A stretch of DNA of 64,000 nt from Kribbella capetownensis (GTDB lineage: Bacteria > Actinomycetota > Actinomycetes > Propionibacteriales > Kribbellaceae): positions 620,001 through 684,000 of the forward strand of contig NZ_SJKD01000002.1 of the NCBI RefSeq assembly GCF_004331485.1. The letters are read 5' to 3'. The notes under the pieces are model-generated. The model had not been told where the DNA came from and made no database searches. It saw only the letters and a list, made by a program, of their open reading frames with translations. A program made the position numbers and the translations under genes. Shown in pieces: positions 50,601-58,166 of this stretch. Position 1 is the stretch's first letter. The number at the start of each line of letters is the position of its first letter.

Positions 50601-50875
50601 CGCCAGCCGAGCCCCAACCCACCTCAGCTGACCCATCCACCGCCCCCCAACCAGTAGCCCAGCAAAACGGCCACCCGCCCACCCCCAACGGCCACGACCA
50701 CGACCACCACCACCCCACCCGCTACGAATCCCCCATCGGCCCCGACGAGGTCTACGACCAAGAGGCGGACGAAGCCGCCTACAACGAGGCCATGTACCAA
50801 CCCGCCCCCAACGGCAACGCCACCCCCGACAACGACCCCCAGCGCCCCTCCTCCAACAAGGAGCACGTCGCATGA
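47669..50875 (+). CDS. VirB4-like T4SS ATPase with long repeat-containing tail
   Basis: The 1068-residue protein has an N-terminal TraC/VirB4-type domain (1 to about 440), then an ATPase with Walker A LGRSGRGKTTAA near residue 470. The Walker B strand KVVIVPEVHLL near 687 keeps Glu but has Pro for the usual Asp. A conserved LVLDTQD follows, and the FSLRSREQ arginine region. From about 815 on, 250 residues are disordered, rich in Pro/Ala/Asn, with YAPNGS repeats and a DHDHHH cluster. It powers assembly and transport. It overlaps both neighbours by 4 nt. Confidence 0.85.
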   Translation: MKIADKLLNLVGVGRERGLPPPRLVAIADGLLVTERSAEAWFLISVANTDLATEAEQDAALDAAVSAAATILGDRLSHLKVVWGRSTGQDYIDSVAGHYRLGDHEAWAQTRADRIDEMRMPERYVALGVHLSDRDPRATAQVRGSISDALGTTSWRVSARELAHLDERVRKLARQLGSTVWRAHTAPAEVISWLVSREMHRGAVAAPRRGLITGAALARLTSGRVVPYTDHLRIYDTRGQIAAYTTVLAMTDFPEELETPGAGEWLRTLSEIKAIDDDGDEIDVTVEASVRFRVLTKKTARNLVDETRKSAKEQRRSAAKGTAEETADEIVETERIMREVKRDINRSGLTLVEDHPRLLVSADTREDLEAYVDAVIAHYADRGITVAPGADEQRDLWLESLPGDQLRVPDLGHVRESTAFFGSWFWGGASIGDATGPAIGYLTGSTPGLVRFDAAAGSALGDATTTLFLGRSGRGKTTAAMMGGLDSAFAGAWVPLLDLKGDAAGVSAVAAEYGVPTAVIEITAQFSGAADLLRVLPVDDALLQAPSQLMLLLPPHLRGAAEAPVVAATRAEIQSPDPSSWGVIQRLCNADSETTRTVGFALRDLVETGLGSVVAGPPSGLSSLTTNPGLWVVQMPGLTLPSPESAPESWSPIERVGMACLRGCLAWMVRTTGRREFRGRSKVVIVPEVHLLTKTPDGASFLDYIARVGRALGASLVLDTQDPASILKLPGLVEQITTLFAFSLRSREQVDSLLELLGRPQTPPYQTLVRGINTAANGKSIRHGHCIMRDRWDEVATVQIDIPSERVAALLRTTPESEHDVQPAQPVIAAHEPEDPFAEDEAETFEPAATATAQAEAHTHLPDEPPPAPTEVPPAYAPNGSPDPANTPTAHTQNGATTPANTPDAPADPTYAPNGSEAPAYAPNGSANPAYASNGSADRAYASNGSAASEASPAPTSASTEPNQSPPPPADHPIPPMAPAEPQPTSADPSTAPQPVAQQNGHPPTPNGHDHDHHHPTRYESPIGPDEVYDQEADEAAYNEAMYQPAPNGNATPDNDPQRPSSNKEHVA
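50399..50518 (+). repeat. Four 30-bp tandem repeats in the VirB4-like tail
   Basis: Four in-frame units encode YAPNGSEAPA, YAPNGSANPA, YASNGSADRA and YASNGSAASE. Another YAPNGSPDPA lies upstream near 50294. The repeat is Asn-Gly-Ser-rich and probably flexible; copy number may vary between strains. Confidence 0.85.
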
Positions 50876-52854
50876 GATGGCAGCGCCGAACCCGCACGGC
50901 GCTAACCGTCCTCGCCATCTCCCTGATCATCACCAGCCAGGCCGCCCTCGCAGCCGACCCGGATCAGCAGACGACTCCAGCCGGATTCGCAGACCTGCTG
51001 CCGACACCTGACCTGACTCACGGGGATACTCGGACGCTCTTCGAGCAGTACAACCCGATGGCGTTCAGCCTTGACTACGAGGGAAGTCTGCGCGACCCAC
51101 TGCGACCGATCTTCAACTCGTTCGCCCAACTCCTGATGATGTTCGTTGTCGCGGCTACCAGGGCCGGGATATCGGTTGGGTGGTGGCTGTTCTCCTTTAC
51201 CGACATCCGTCCGCTGATGAACGCGACGTCCGGTGCGATCGGCGGCATCAGCGGTCAGTTGACCGCATGGTTGTTGCCGACGGCCCTTGCTTTCGGGGCA
51301 ATCGCGGCGTATGTCCATCGGCGGTCGAGCGGCACGGCCTTCGGCCAACTTGTTTGGGTGTTTGCCGCCGGTCTCCTGGCGATCAGCCTTGCTTTCGGCG
51401 CTGCCACCTGGCTGAAGGGCGTTGACGGCGCACGACAGGTGGGCGCGCAGACCGTCATGGGTGCATCGGATCAGGTGCTGGGCGAGACCCTCAAGACACC
51501 GATCGAGATGCCACAGCCGGCATTCACAGGCACGTCCAGGGACACCATGTTGCGGAAGTCCGGTGACGCTGCTTGGCGCGGGTTCGCCGCGACGCCTTGG
51601 TGTATTGCCGAGTTCGGATCGATCAAGGCATGTCAGCGATACGGCAAAGGCCTGCTGGACACGGGTGTTGATGCCGACAAGAGGATGGATTACATCAACA
51701 ACCAGGTCGTCAAGGGAGAGGGAAGCTCTGACGCTCCTACCGTGAAGTGGGCGAAGGGCGAGAATGCCTTCGGACGTGTCGGCGTCCTCCTCGTCGCGGC
51801 CGTCGCGGCTGCCATCTACGCGTACCTCATCATCGGTCTTGCTGCGACTGCGTTGATGGCATTCGTAGGTTGCCTGGTGCTTCTGGTCGTCGGCGTCATC
51901 TTCGCGTGCCTGTTCATCGTGCCAGGACGATCGCGTCAATGGGGAATGAACTGGCTCGAGTCGTTACTAGGCCTCATTCTCCAGTCAGTCGCAGCCATGC
52001 TTGTGTTCGGCATCGCGCTGTCGATGCTGACGGCCGTCTTCAGCATGAGTGACACGCTTGGCTGGCTGCCGGTCACTTGCCTCGCCCTTGTGGTATTGGT
52101 CGCGTCGTGGCGGCTACGACGTCTGCTCGAGAGTGTCACCTCGATGATGCGCCCCGGCATCGGCAGCATGATGATGGGGTCGTATGCGCGTCGCGGGGCA
52201 GTGCAAGCCGTGCGCCGTGTGGTTACCGCTCTTCGTAGTCGTGGATCGGCGCCTGCTACGGCGGAGCGGCCAAAGGACGGTCGCCGTCGGCCAGGGGAGA
52301 GCGCTCCTGACGAGCGCGTCGAGAGCAACCGGAGCTATCGCACCATGCCGCCGCTCGGAGGTCGCACGCCGCAGGGGAGCGATGAAGTGCACAAAGCCGG
52401 CGGCCCGGGTTCGCCAGGACGGTCCACTGGCGACTCCGCAGGCAGGCGTCCGTCCGGCTCCAGACGAGGTTCGGGTCGTCCACCCACCGCGCCTGTCATT
52501 GCGTCCGTCGCAGGGACCAAGCCCGGTCGACGGGGCGACAGTGCTGGTCGGACGAAGGACACGATCTTCAAGGGCGGCTCGGTCGAGCACAGCAAGCCAG
52601 CCGGTGTCTCTGGCGCCACATCGAGTGCCCGCAGTTCAGGGCGGCATGCGAAGCCGACAACGACGGCCGCTCAACTACGAAACGGTGGCTACGAGCCTCG
52701 CCGTGTGCTGCTTCACTCGGCGAGTCTGCGTGCGGGGCCGCCGAAGCGCGCTCGGGAGATCCGCAAGCAGCCCGTCTCGACCTCACGGTCCTACCGGGAG
52801 TACGCGGCCGTACGGACCGGCGGTCTGTCTGGTCGCCCGACCGGTGGACGGTGA
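50872..52854 (+). CDS. VirB6/TrbL-like polytopic channel protein
   Basis: The 660-residue protein has a signal-like first helix (TALTVLAISLIITSQAALAA), then about seven membrane helices up to residue 420, including GQLTAWLLPTALAFGAIAAYV, LLVAAVAAAIYAYLIIGLAA and LILQSVAAMLVFGIALSML. A large outer loop between helices holds WCIAEFGSIKACQRYG with two Cys. The last 220 residues are basic and disordered (Arg/Gly/Ser). This matches the inner-membrane channel subunit of T4SS. It starts in the ATPase stop and ends 6 nt before the next gene. Confidence 0.78.
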   Translation: MRWQRRTRTALTVLAISLIITSQAALAADPDQQTTPAGFADLLPTPDLTHGDTRTLFEQYNPMAFSLDYEGSLRDPLRPIFNSFAQLLMMFVVAATRAGISVGWWLFSFTDIRPLMNATSGAIGGISGQLTAWLLPTALAFGAIAAYVHRRSSGTAFGQLVWVFAAGLLAISLAFGAATWLKGVDGARQVGAQTVMGASDQVLGETLKTPIEMPQPAFTGTSRDTMLRKSGDAAWRGFAATPWCIAEFGSIKACQRYGKGLLDTGVDADKRMDYINNQVVKGEGSSDAPTVKWAKGENAFGRVGVLLVAAVAAAIYAYLIIGLAATALMAFVGCLVLLVVGVIFACLFIVPGRSRQWGMNWLESLLGLILQSVAAMLVFGIALSMLTAVFSMSDTLGWLPVTCLALVVLVASWRLRRLLESVTSMMRPGIGSMMMGSYARRGAVQAVRRVVTALRSRGSAPATAERPKDGRRRPGESAPDERVESNRSYRTMPPLGGRTPQGSDEVHKAGGPGSPGRSTGDSAGRRPSGSRRGSGRPPTAPVIASVAGTKPGRRGDSAGRTKDTIFKGGSVEHSKPAGVSGATSSARSSGRHAKPTTTAAQLRNGGYEPRRVLLHSASLRAGPPKRAREIRKQPVSTSRSYREYAAVRTGGLSGRPTGGR

Positions 52855-52860
52855 GCAATC

Positions 52861-53652
52861 GTGGCACGACGTCGCGAGCGGGAGAGAGGTGCATCGTCGA
52901 CCGGCGAATCTGTGGACTCGACCAAGAGTGCCGAGGCCGGATCGCGCCGTCAGCGTCGTAGGGAGGATGCAGCCCGCCAACGTGCCGAGTTGCGTGACCG
53001 CAGGCGAAGCGAGCCGGCCAGTCCGGCCGGAGTGATAGCTGTCATCGTCCTTCTGGCGATCATCGTTCTAGGCGTTGGAGGAGGGCTGCCACGCCTCTTC
53101 GGCCGGAATTCGGGTCAAGAGCCAGCGGGACTACTGAGCCCGAGTGCGCCGCAACTCAGCGAGCCCGGCTCTTCGCAACCCTCCGCATCTGAGCCCTCTG
53201 GTGCTTCGTCCGAACCGCTCTCGACCCCACCCCCGCAGACCGAGCGCCCCGGCGCGGAGGCGACCGCCGCAGCGGACACGACGGTACGGAGTTGGGCCAA
53301 CCTCTTCTACAAGCGCACGCCCGCCACCGAGACCTACGAGCAACTCGTGGACCGGGCCGCTCGGTTCACGACCCCAGAACTTGCGGATAGCTTCTCCAGC
53401 GCAGGAGACGCCACCTACGACGCTCTGCGAACGGCGGGTGGCTCCTCGAAAGTGCTGTCAGTAACCACGGTCACGCCGCGGCCCGATACAGCGCCGACCG
53501 ATACGCCGACCAGAATCACGCGTCTTGTCACCGTCAAGGTTCAGACGACTGGAAAGGGCGCCAGCACGTTTGATGTGCCATTGCTCGTGACAGTTGTGCG
53601 CGATGGACAACCATGGCGTGTCAGCGCGGTTGACGGTGGGACTGGCCCGTGA
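52861..53652 (+). CDS. Second TcpC/VirB8-like single-pass membrane protein
   Basis: The 263-residue protein has a strongly basic cytosolic segment (SRRQRRREDAARQRAELRD), one helix near residue 57 (PAGVIAVIVLLAIIVLGVG), a Ser/Pro linker of about 70 residues, and an NTF2-like outer domain of 125 residues starting TTVRSWANLFYKR. It resembles the other TcpC-like protein but with one domain. GTG start at 52861, 6 nt after the previous stop. The locus thus has two VirB8-like scaffolds. Confidence 0.72.
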   Translation: MARRRERERGASSTGESVDSTKSAEAGSRRQRRREDAARQRAELRDRRRSEPASPAGVIAVIVLLAIIVLGVGGGLPRLFGRNSGQEPAGLLSPSAPQLSEPGSSQPSASEPSGASSEPLSTPPPQTERPGAEATAAADTTVRSWANLFYKRTPATETYEQLVDRAARFTTPELADSFSSAGDATYDALRTAGGSSKVLSVTTVTPRPDTAPTDTPTRITRLVTVKVQTTGKGASTFDVPLLVTVVRDGQPWRVSAVDGGTGP

Positions 53653-53667
53653 CATCGCGGCTGGACG

Positions 53668-54816
53668 GTGTGCGTGTTTAGCGGTCGGGACCTTGCTGAG
53701 GCGGCGGGACTGGCGGGTGCCAAGAGCATTGCACCTAAGATCGCAGGAATCGGTGCTCTGCTGGCGGTCATGGCCGTGGTCATACTTGCCCCGTTCGGCG
53801 CGAGCGGCGATCAGGTCACTGCTGCCTGTCCACCTGGCATGCCAGGGGACGTACACGATCCCGAGACGCGTGGTCCGTTGCGGGCGGTCCAGATCTCGTA
53901 CGCCAAGATCATCGATCAGGTCGCGGTACAGCGCGGTCTGCCGGGCCAGGCGACGTTGGTCGCGCTGATGACAGCCCTCCAAGAGTCTCAGCTCCAGAAC
54001 CTGACCTATGGCGATCGCGATTCGGTAGGACTCTTCCAGCAACGTCCATCGGCGGGCTGGGGAACGGTTCGGCAAATCCTGAATCCGGTGTATGCAACCG
54101 AAGCCTTCTTCGGTGGAGCGAATCCTCCTAGTCCGCCCGGACTGGTGGACATCAGCGGCTGGGAGTCGATGCCGTACACCGTTGCTGCGCAGTCTGTCCA
54201 GGTCTCCGCGTTCCCTGACGCCTACGCGCGCCAGGAAGACACTGCACGTGGAATTGCCGAGGAGGCAGGCATCGATCTGAACCGTTCGGGCGATCCGTAC
54301 GCTGGTCGCTCCGGCGGTGGCCAAAACGGCGGAGCACCGACGCCTTCCCAAGCGGATGGTGAGTGCGGGGGAGGACTGATCAATGGTCGACCTGTGGCAG
54401 GGAATTGGCCGCCTGAAGAACAGACTGTCCCAGATCCGACAGGGACGGGCGGGAAGCTGACGCCGCGAACCGCAGCCTGGGTGGCGGCCGCCCGAACCGC
54501 GTTGCAGAACCCCAGTATGTCGTGCTGGGACGCGCACGCGTGGAACCCGACCAGCGACCATCCAAAGGGCCGAGCTTGCGACGTCTTCGTCGGTGGTGAC
54601 AGCCGCAAGTTACCGGCTGTCCGGGCGAAGGGGGACCGGTACGCGAACTGGGCGATCCAGACGGCCGCGAAGACCGGCGTGCGATATGTCATCTGGTACG
54701 GAAAGATTTGGAGTGCCCGTACGGGTCAGTGGCGTCCGTACAACGGAGGCGGTGTCTACGATCCGAGCGATGCCACCGGTGGACACTACGACCACGTGCA
54801 CGTGTCGATGTATTGA
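53668..54816 (+). CDS. Two-domain peptidoglycan hydrolase (transglycosylase-like plus LAS-type peptidase-like)
   Basis: The 382-residue protein has a membrane anchor at about 22-45 (IAGIGALLAVMAVVILAPFG). Residues about 75-200 are a lysozyme-like domain with the candidate catalytic Glu in ALMTALQESQLQNLTYGDRD and SVGLFQQRPSAGWGT. A Gly/Asp-rich linker follows. Residues 260-382 carry NPTSDHPKGRACDVFVGG and GHYDHVHVSMY, the His/Asp metal motifs of M15/LAS-like peptidases. It would open the cell wall for the channel. GTG start at 53668, 15 nt after the previous stop. Confidence 0.82.
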   Translation: MCVFSGRDLAEAAGLAGAKSIAPKIAGIGALLAVMAVVILAPFGASGDQVTAACPPGMPGDVHDPETRGPLRAVQISYAKIIDQVAVQRGLPGQATLVALMTALQESQLQNLTYGDRDSVGLFQQRPSAGWGTVRQILNPVYATEAFFGGANPPSPPGLVDISGWESMPYTVAAQSVQVSAFPDAYARQEDTARGIAEEAGIDLNRSGDPYAGRSGGGQNGGAPTPSQADGECGGGLINGRPVAGNWPPEEQTVPDPTGTGGKLTPRTAAWVAAARTALQNPSMSCWDAHAWNPTSDHPKGRACDVFVGGDSRKLPAVRAKGDRYANWAIQTAAKTGVRYVIWYGKIWSARTGQWRPYNGGGVYDPSDATGGHYDHVHVSMY

Positions 54817-54913
54817 GGTGACCTCCGCTGAACAGGTTGGATCTTGGACAATCGTGATAGGACGAGGCGAAAGGTGTCGACTGTGGGTCGCCTAGCGGCG
54901 CGGGAGGTGTCCG

Positions 54914-55969
54914 ATGAACGCATCTGACGGGCACGACGACCGGCCAGGCTCATTCTCAGCCGACGACTGGCAACCGCCGCCACAGAGTCGCAGAGGTGGC
55001 GGGGCGCCAGACGCTCCTGATAGCACCCCGGGTTCCTTCAGCCCCATCGATCAGCCTGCACAGCAGAAGCCTTCGCCGCAGGGTGTGCGGATCTCGGTCC
55101 CGTCAGCTGCGGAACTCCTACTTGGGATCCCTTGGGCGCTGTGGAGCTTCGGTGTTGTTTCCTCGGTGGCCTCGTGGATCTCAACCGGCTGGCTCGGCCT
55201 GTTGATCGTCGTCTTGTGGATCTTGTCGGGCCTTGTAATCGTCTTGCCGCCAACCGAGGACTACATCGCGAAGTACCTCTATCGTCTTCGTAAGCCGACA
55301 CTGATGGAGCAGCAGAAGCTCGACATCGCTTGGAGTGCCGTCTGTAGTCGCGTCGGCGTGGACCCGGGTTATTACAAGCTGTGGGTCGAGGAATCCGACA
55401 CCATCAACGGGGCCGCGGTGGCCGGCCGATCGGTTGCGGTCACGCGGTGGACGTTGAACAATCTTCCTCCGAGACAACTACAGGCGGTACTGGCGCACGA
55501 GTTGGGTCATCACCGTGGGGGCCACCCCTGGGCAACCTTGCTCGTGTTCTGGTATGCCCAGCCGGGACGCTTGGTCGTCTCCTTCGTGCAGGCCTTGTTC
55601 CGGCTCGGCGCGCGGGTTCCTGCTTTGGGTTGCCTGATCGTGGGGTTCTTCGCGCTCGCCATCGGCGGGCTGGTACTGAACTCGCTGCTCTTCGGGAAAT
55701 GGGACTGGGCAGGCTACGCCATCGTGCCATTCCTGGTGCCGATTCCGTTGGCCTGGTTTGCTCGCAGATCCGAGTTGATGGCTGATCGCGTGGCTGCCGA
55801 ACTGGGCTACGCGCGTGACACGATCGCCTTCCTGTATGACTTGCAGTCGCAGGGGGACGATGTGGCCAGGCGAGCCGCCGGCTGGCGCGGGGCTCTCTAC
55901 GCGACCCATCCATCTGTCGCTGATCGGATCAGGACTCTCGAGCGTTACCTGAAAGCCTCGGGATCATGA
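54914..55969 (+). CDS. M48-family membrane metalloprotease
   Basis: The 351-residue protein has a Pro/Gln-rich cytosolic lead of 65 residues, two membrane helices (ELLLGIPWALWSFGVVSSVA and TGWLGLLIVVLWILSGLVIV), then an HtpX-like catalytic part with AVLAHELGHHRGGHPW (HExxH) near 196, two more helices, and SELMADRVAAELGYARD with the third zinc ligand Glu. THPSVADRIRTLE is the M48 C-terminal mark. GGGAGG precedes the ATG. It overlaps the coupling-protein gene by 4 nt, so it is a true part of the operon; perhaps it matures or removes secretion components. Confidence 0.87.
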   Translation: MNASDGHDDRPGSFSADDWQPPPQSRRGGGAPDAPDSTPGSFSPIDQPAQQKPSPQGVRISVPSAAELLLGIPWALWSFGVVSSVASWISTGWLGLLIVVLWILSGLVIVLPPTEDYIAKYLYRLRKPTLMEQQKLDIAWSAVCSRVGVDPGYYKLWVEESDTINGAAVAGRSVAVTRWTLNNLPPRQLQAVLAHELGHHRGGHPWATLLVFWYAQPGRLVVSFVQALFRLGARVPALGCLIVGFFALAIGGLVLNSLLFGKWDWAGYAIVPFLVPIPLAWFARRSELMADRVAAELGYARDTIAFLYDLQSQGDDVARRAAGWRGALYATHPSVADRIRTLERYLKASGS

Positions 55970-57618
55970 ACAAACGCCGAGAACAATTCGAGGCGCTGAA
56001 GAGAAAGCTCTCCGCCCTCGCCGGGGTTCCCGACGAAACGGAACAGGCGCCACCACCCGGATCTCAATCCATGCGGCAGCCTTGGGACGCGATTCGTACG
56101 TCGCATGCCGATCTTGCCCGGCAGTTGGACGAGCTCGCGGCTGCAGCGGACCTCGGCGACGTCGACCGAGCCCGGATCGCCCACGTCATCGGACGCTCGG
56201 GACATGACGCCGGAGAGTTGGAGCGCTTGGCTGAGGCCGTTCAACAGGACCACGGTGCGGCGCTGGTCCATCCGTCCCGTCAGCGAAACCTTCCGGGCAC
56301 ACGATTCGCCCTTCACAACCTCTTGGCCGGCCAAGTACGGCTTGGTGAGGTCGTACCCGATCATCGCAGCGACTACGAGGTCGTAGGAGATTTCGGGCTG
56401 GACCTGGATGTTCTGCGGACCTCCCTTCTGGTGATCGGGCCGCCCGGTTCTGGGAAGACCCGCGGCATCGCGATACCGATCGTCGAGCACCTCTCGCTTG
56501 CCGCGTTGACCGGCAAGGCGAGCATGGTCGTCATCGATCCCAAGTCCACGGACTTCGCCTATGACGGCTGGTTCGACGTCACGATCGATCCCCTCAATCC
56601 GACCTGCGGTTTCAGCCTGTTCGGTGGGTCGAAGACCGCCGACGTCGCCGCAGATCGCCTCGCATCGGCGTTGCTACCGCCGCGCGTCAGCGACGACAAG
56701 GCCTACTTCATCGATGCCTCGAAGAATGCGCTCTACGCATGTCTGGCGCCGTTCGAGGCAGCCTATGAGCGTTGGCCGACAGTCCCTGAATTGCTGGGAT
56801 TACTTCGTGCTGACCAATCAGCGATGGACGGAGTCAAGTCTCGTCTAAAGGGCTCTGGCTCCAAGGAGATGAAGGCCCTTCTGGACACTCGGCGGGCCCA
56901 GACTCATCGGTCCGTGGATCCGGCCGCAAGTCTCGTCGAGAGGTTTGCCCTGCTCGACCGGCCTGCCTTGCGCAGGCTGCTCGATCACCCAGGTCCAACG
57001 TTCCAGATGCGGGATCTCAATCGGCCTGTCCGTGTTCGGGTCTCGCTGCCGGAGGCGGAGTACCCGGACGCCTCACGGATCCTCGCTCGGCTGGTCGTAT
57101 CGCAGTTCGTGCAGATCACCTCGTCGAGTGAGACCGATCGATCGATCTTCAAGGGGCTCGTGATCGACGAAGCCGGTCGATTCGTCGACGACTACGTGGC
57201 CCGGGGTGTACAGAAACTGCGGTCCAACAACGCGGGCCTGGTGTTGCTGACCCAGACGATCTCGGACTTCCCGCCGGACGTTCGTGCGACCGTGTTCGGA
57301 TCTACAGGTTGTAAAGCTGTGTTTGGTGGGATCGACCCAGAAGACGCCGACGTCTTCTCGCGCTGGTTCGGGGATCAGTACATCACCGAGACGACGATCA
57401 ACCGGAGCGCCACGTCAGGAGTCCGGTACGACGAGTTCGGATCGGTAGGTGGGCGGTCCCAGAGTCACACATCTGGGTACAGCGCTCGCCGAGTCGAGCG
57501 GGCTCGCTGGACGGTCTCAGACATCATCACCGGCGTTCCGGCGGGGCATGCGCTGATCTCGCTGGCGCGGTCGAACGGTGCTCGGGTCGGGCCTGTCCTG
57601 GTCAACCTGCGGGCATAA
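55966..57618 (+). CDS. Type IV coupling protein (VirD4/TraD/TraG-like ATPase)
   Basis: The 550-residue protein has a helical lead (1-110) without membrane segments, then SLLVIGPPGSGKTRGIAIP (Walker A near 157), VVIDPKSTDFAYDG, and FKGLVIDEAGRFVDDYVA (Walker B near 399) with LVLLTQTISDFP and GCKAVFGG. These are the TraM-recognition/VirD4 marks. It should hand substrates to the channel. Unlike most VirD4 proteins it lacks N-terminal membrane helices, so it may dock on the M48 or VirB6-like proteins. It is the last gene before the terminator. Confidence 0.87.
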   Translation: MNKRREQFEALKRKLSALAGVPDETEQAPPPGSQSMRQPWDAIRTSHADLARQLDELAAAADLGDVDRARIAHVIGRSGHDAGELERLAEAVQQDHGAALVHPSRQRNLPGTRFALHNLLAGQVRLGEVVPDHRSDYEVVGDFGLDLDVLRTSLLVIGPPGSGKTRGIAIPIVEHLSLAALTGKASMVVIDPKSTDFAYDGWFDVTIDPLNPTCGFSLFGGSKTADVAADRLASALLPPRVSDDKAYFIDASKNALYACLAPFEAAYERWPTVPELLGLLRADQSAMDGVKSRLKGSGSKEMKALLDTRRAQTHRSVDPAASLVERFALLDRPALRRLLDHPGPTFQMRDLNRPVRVRVSLPEAEYPDASRILARLVVSQFVQITSSSETDRSIFKGLVIDEAGRFVDDYVARGVQKLRSNNAGLVLLTQTISDFPPDVRATVFGSTGCKAVFGGIDPEDADVFSRWFGDQYITETTINRSATSGVRYDEFGSVGGRSQSHTSGYSARRVERARWTVSDIITGVPAGHALISLARSNGARVGPVLVNLRA

Positions 57619-57620
57619 GC

Positions 57621-57665
57621 AGACCGCGGCGCACGGAGCTGGATCCTCTTGATGCGCCGCGGTCT
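57621..57665 (+). terminator. Terminator of the secretion locus
   Basis: AGACCGCGGCGCA (57621-57633) pairs perfectly with 57653-57665 over a 19-nt loop, directly after the coupling-protein stop. Confidence 0.75.
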
Positions 57666-57890
57666 CATCGGCTTCAACGGTGTTAGCGCACCTCCACCGA
57701 CAACAGAACCCTACCGGACGCGTGTACCCGGATGCACAGTGATCTGGCGGCTTCGGGCGGCCGGTTGCTAGCCTTTAAGGCACAGACAGAGGTACCACAT
57801 GGTGCTTTCGTTCACTTGTGATCGATTCGCCTTGTGGTTGTTAGCGCAGCTCGTGGCGGTCTTTCACCTGTCCATCAGGAGCTGGATCCT

Positions 57891-58121
57891 ATGGCTGTCG
57901 CTAACACCCGTTACAAGCGCACATCTTTTGAGAAGAGAGTTGAGCGTTGGAATGCCAACCTGGTTGCGTTGACCTCGTTGATGGGGACTTTGAATGGTTT
58001 GCTCAGGCAGACTGCTCAGGTTTTCCTGATCTTGGTTGCCGTGGTCGCGGTGTTCTCTCCGGGGCTTTTGCCGCTCGTGGCTGCGGTGTCGGCTCTGCTC
58101 TTGCAGATTCGGCGCGCGTAA
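57891..58121 (+). CDS. Small membrane protein (76 aa)
   Basis: The 76-residue protein has a basic N-terminus (NTRYKRTSFEKRVERWN) and one to two membrane helices (VFLILVAVVAVFSPGLLPLV and AAVSALLLQI), ending RRA. AGGAG lies 9 nt before ATG 57891. Codon use is less GC-rich at third positions than the neighbours (GCT, GTT, TTG common), which may mean recent gain or strong expression control. Function unknown. The 220-nt region before it has repeated words (GGAGCTGGATCCT twice; GTTAGCG/CGCTAAC) and may be a folded leader. Confidence 0.7.
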   Translation: MAVANTRYKRTSFEKRVERWNANLVALTSLMGTLNGLLRQTAQVFLILVAVVAVFSPGLLPLVAAVSALLLQIRRA

Positions 58122-58166
58122 GTACGGGACACAGCAGCCCGACCCTTGTGGTCGGGCTGCTGTGCG

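Noticed and set aside
45500..57618. Classical conjugative plasmid or ICE
   Set aside because: No relaxase, oriT-like region, replication gene or integrase is present beside the locus; the only integrase pieces are 38 kb away and dead.
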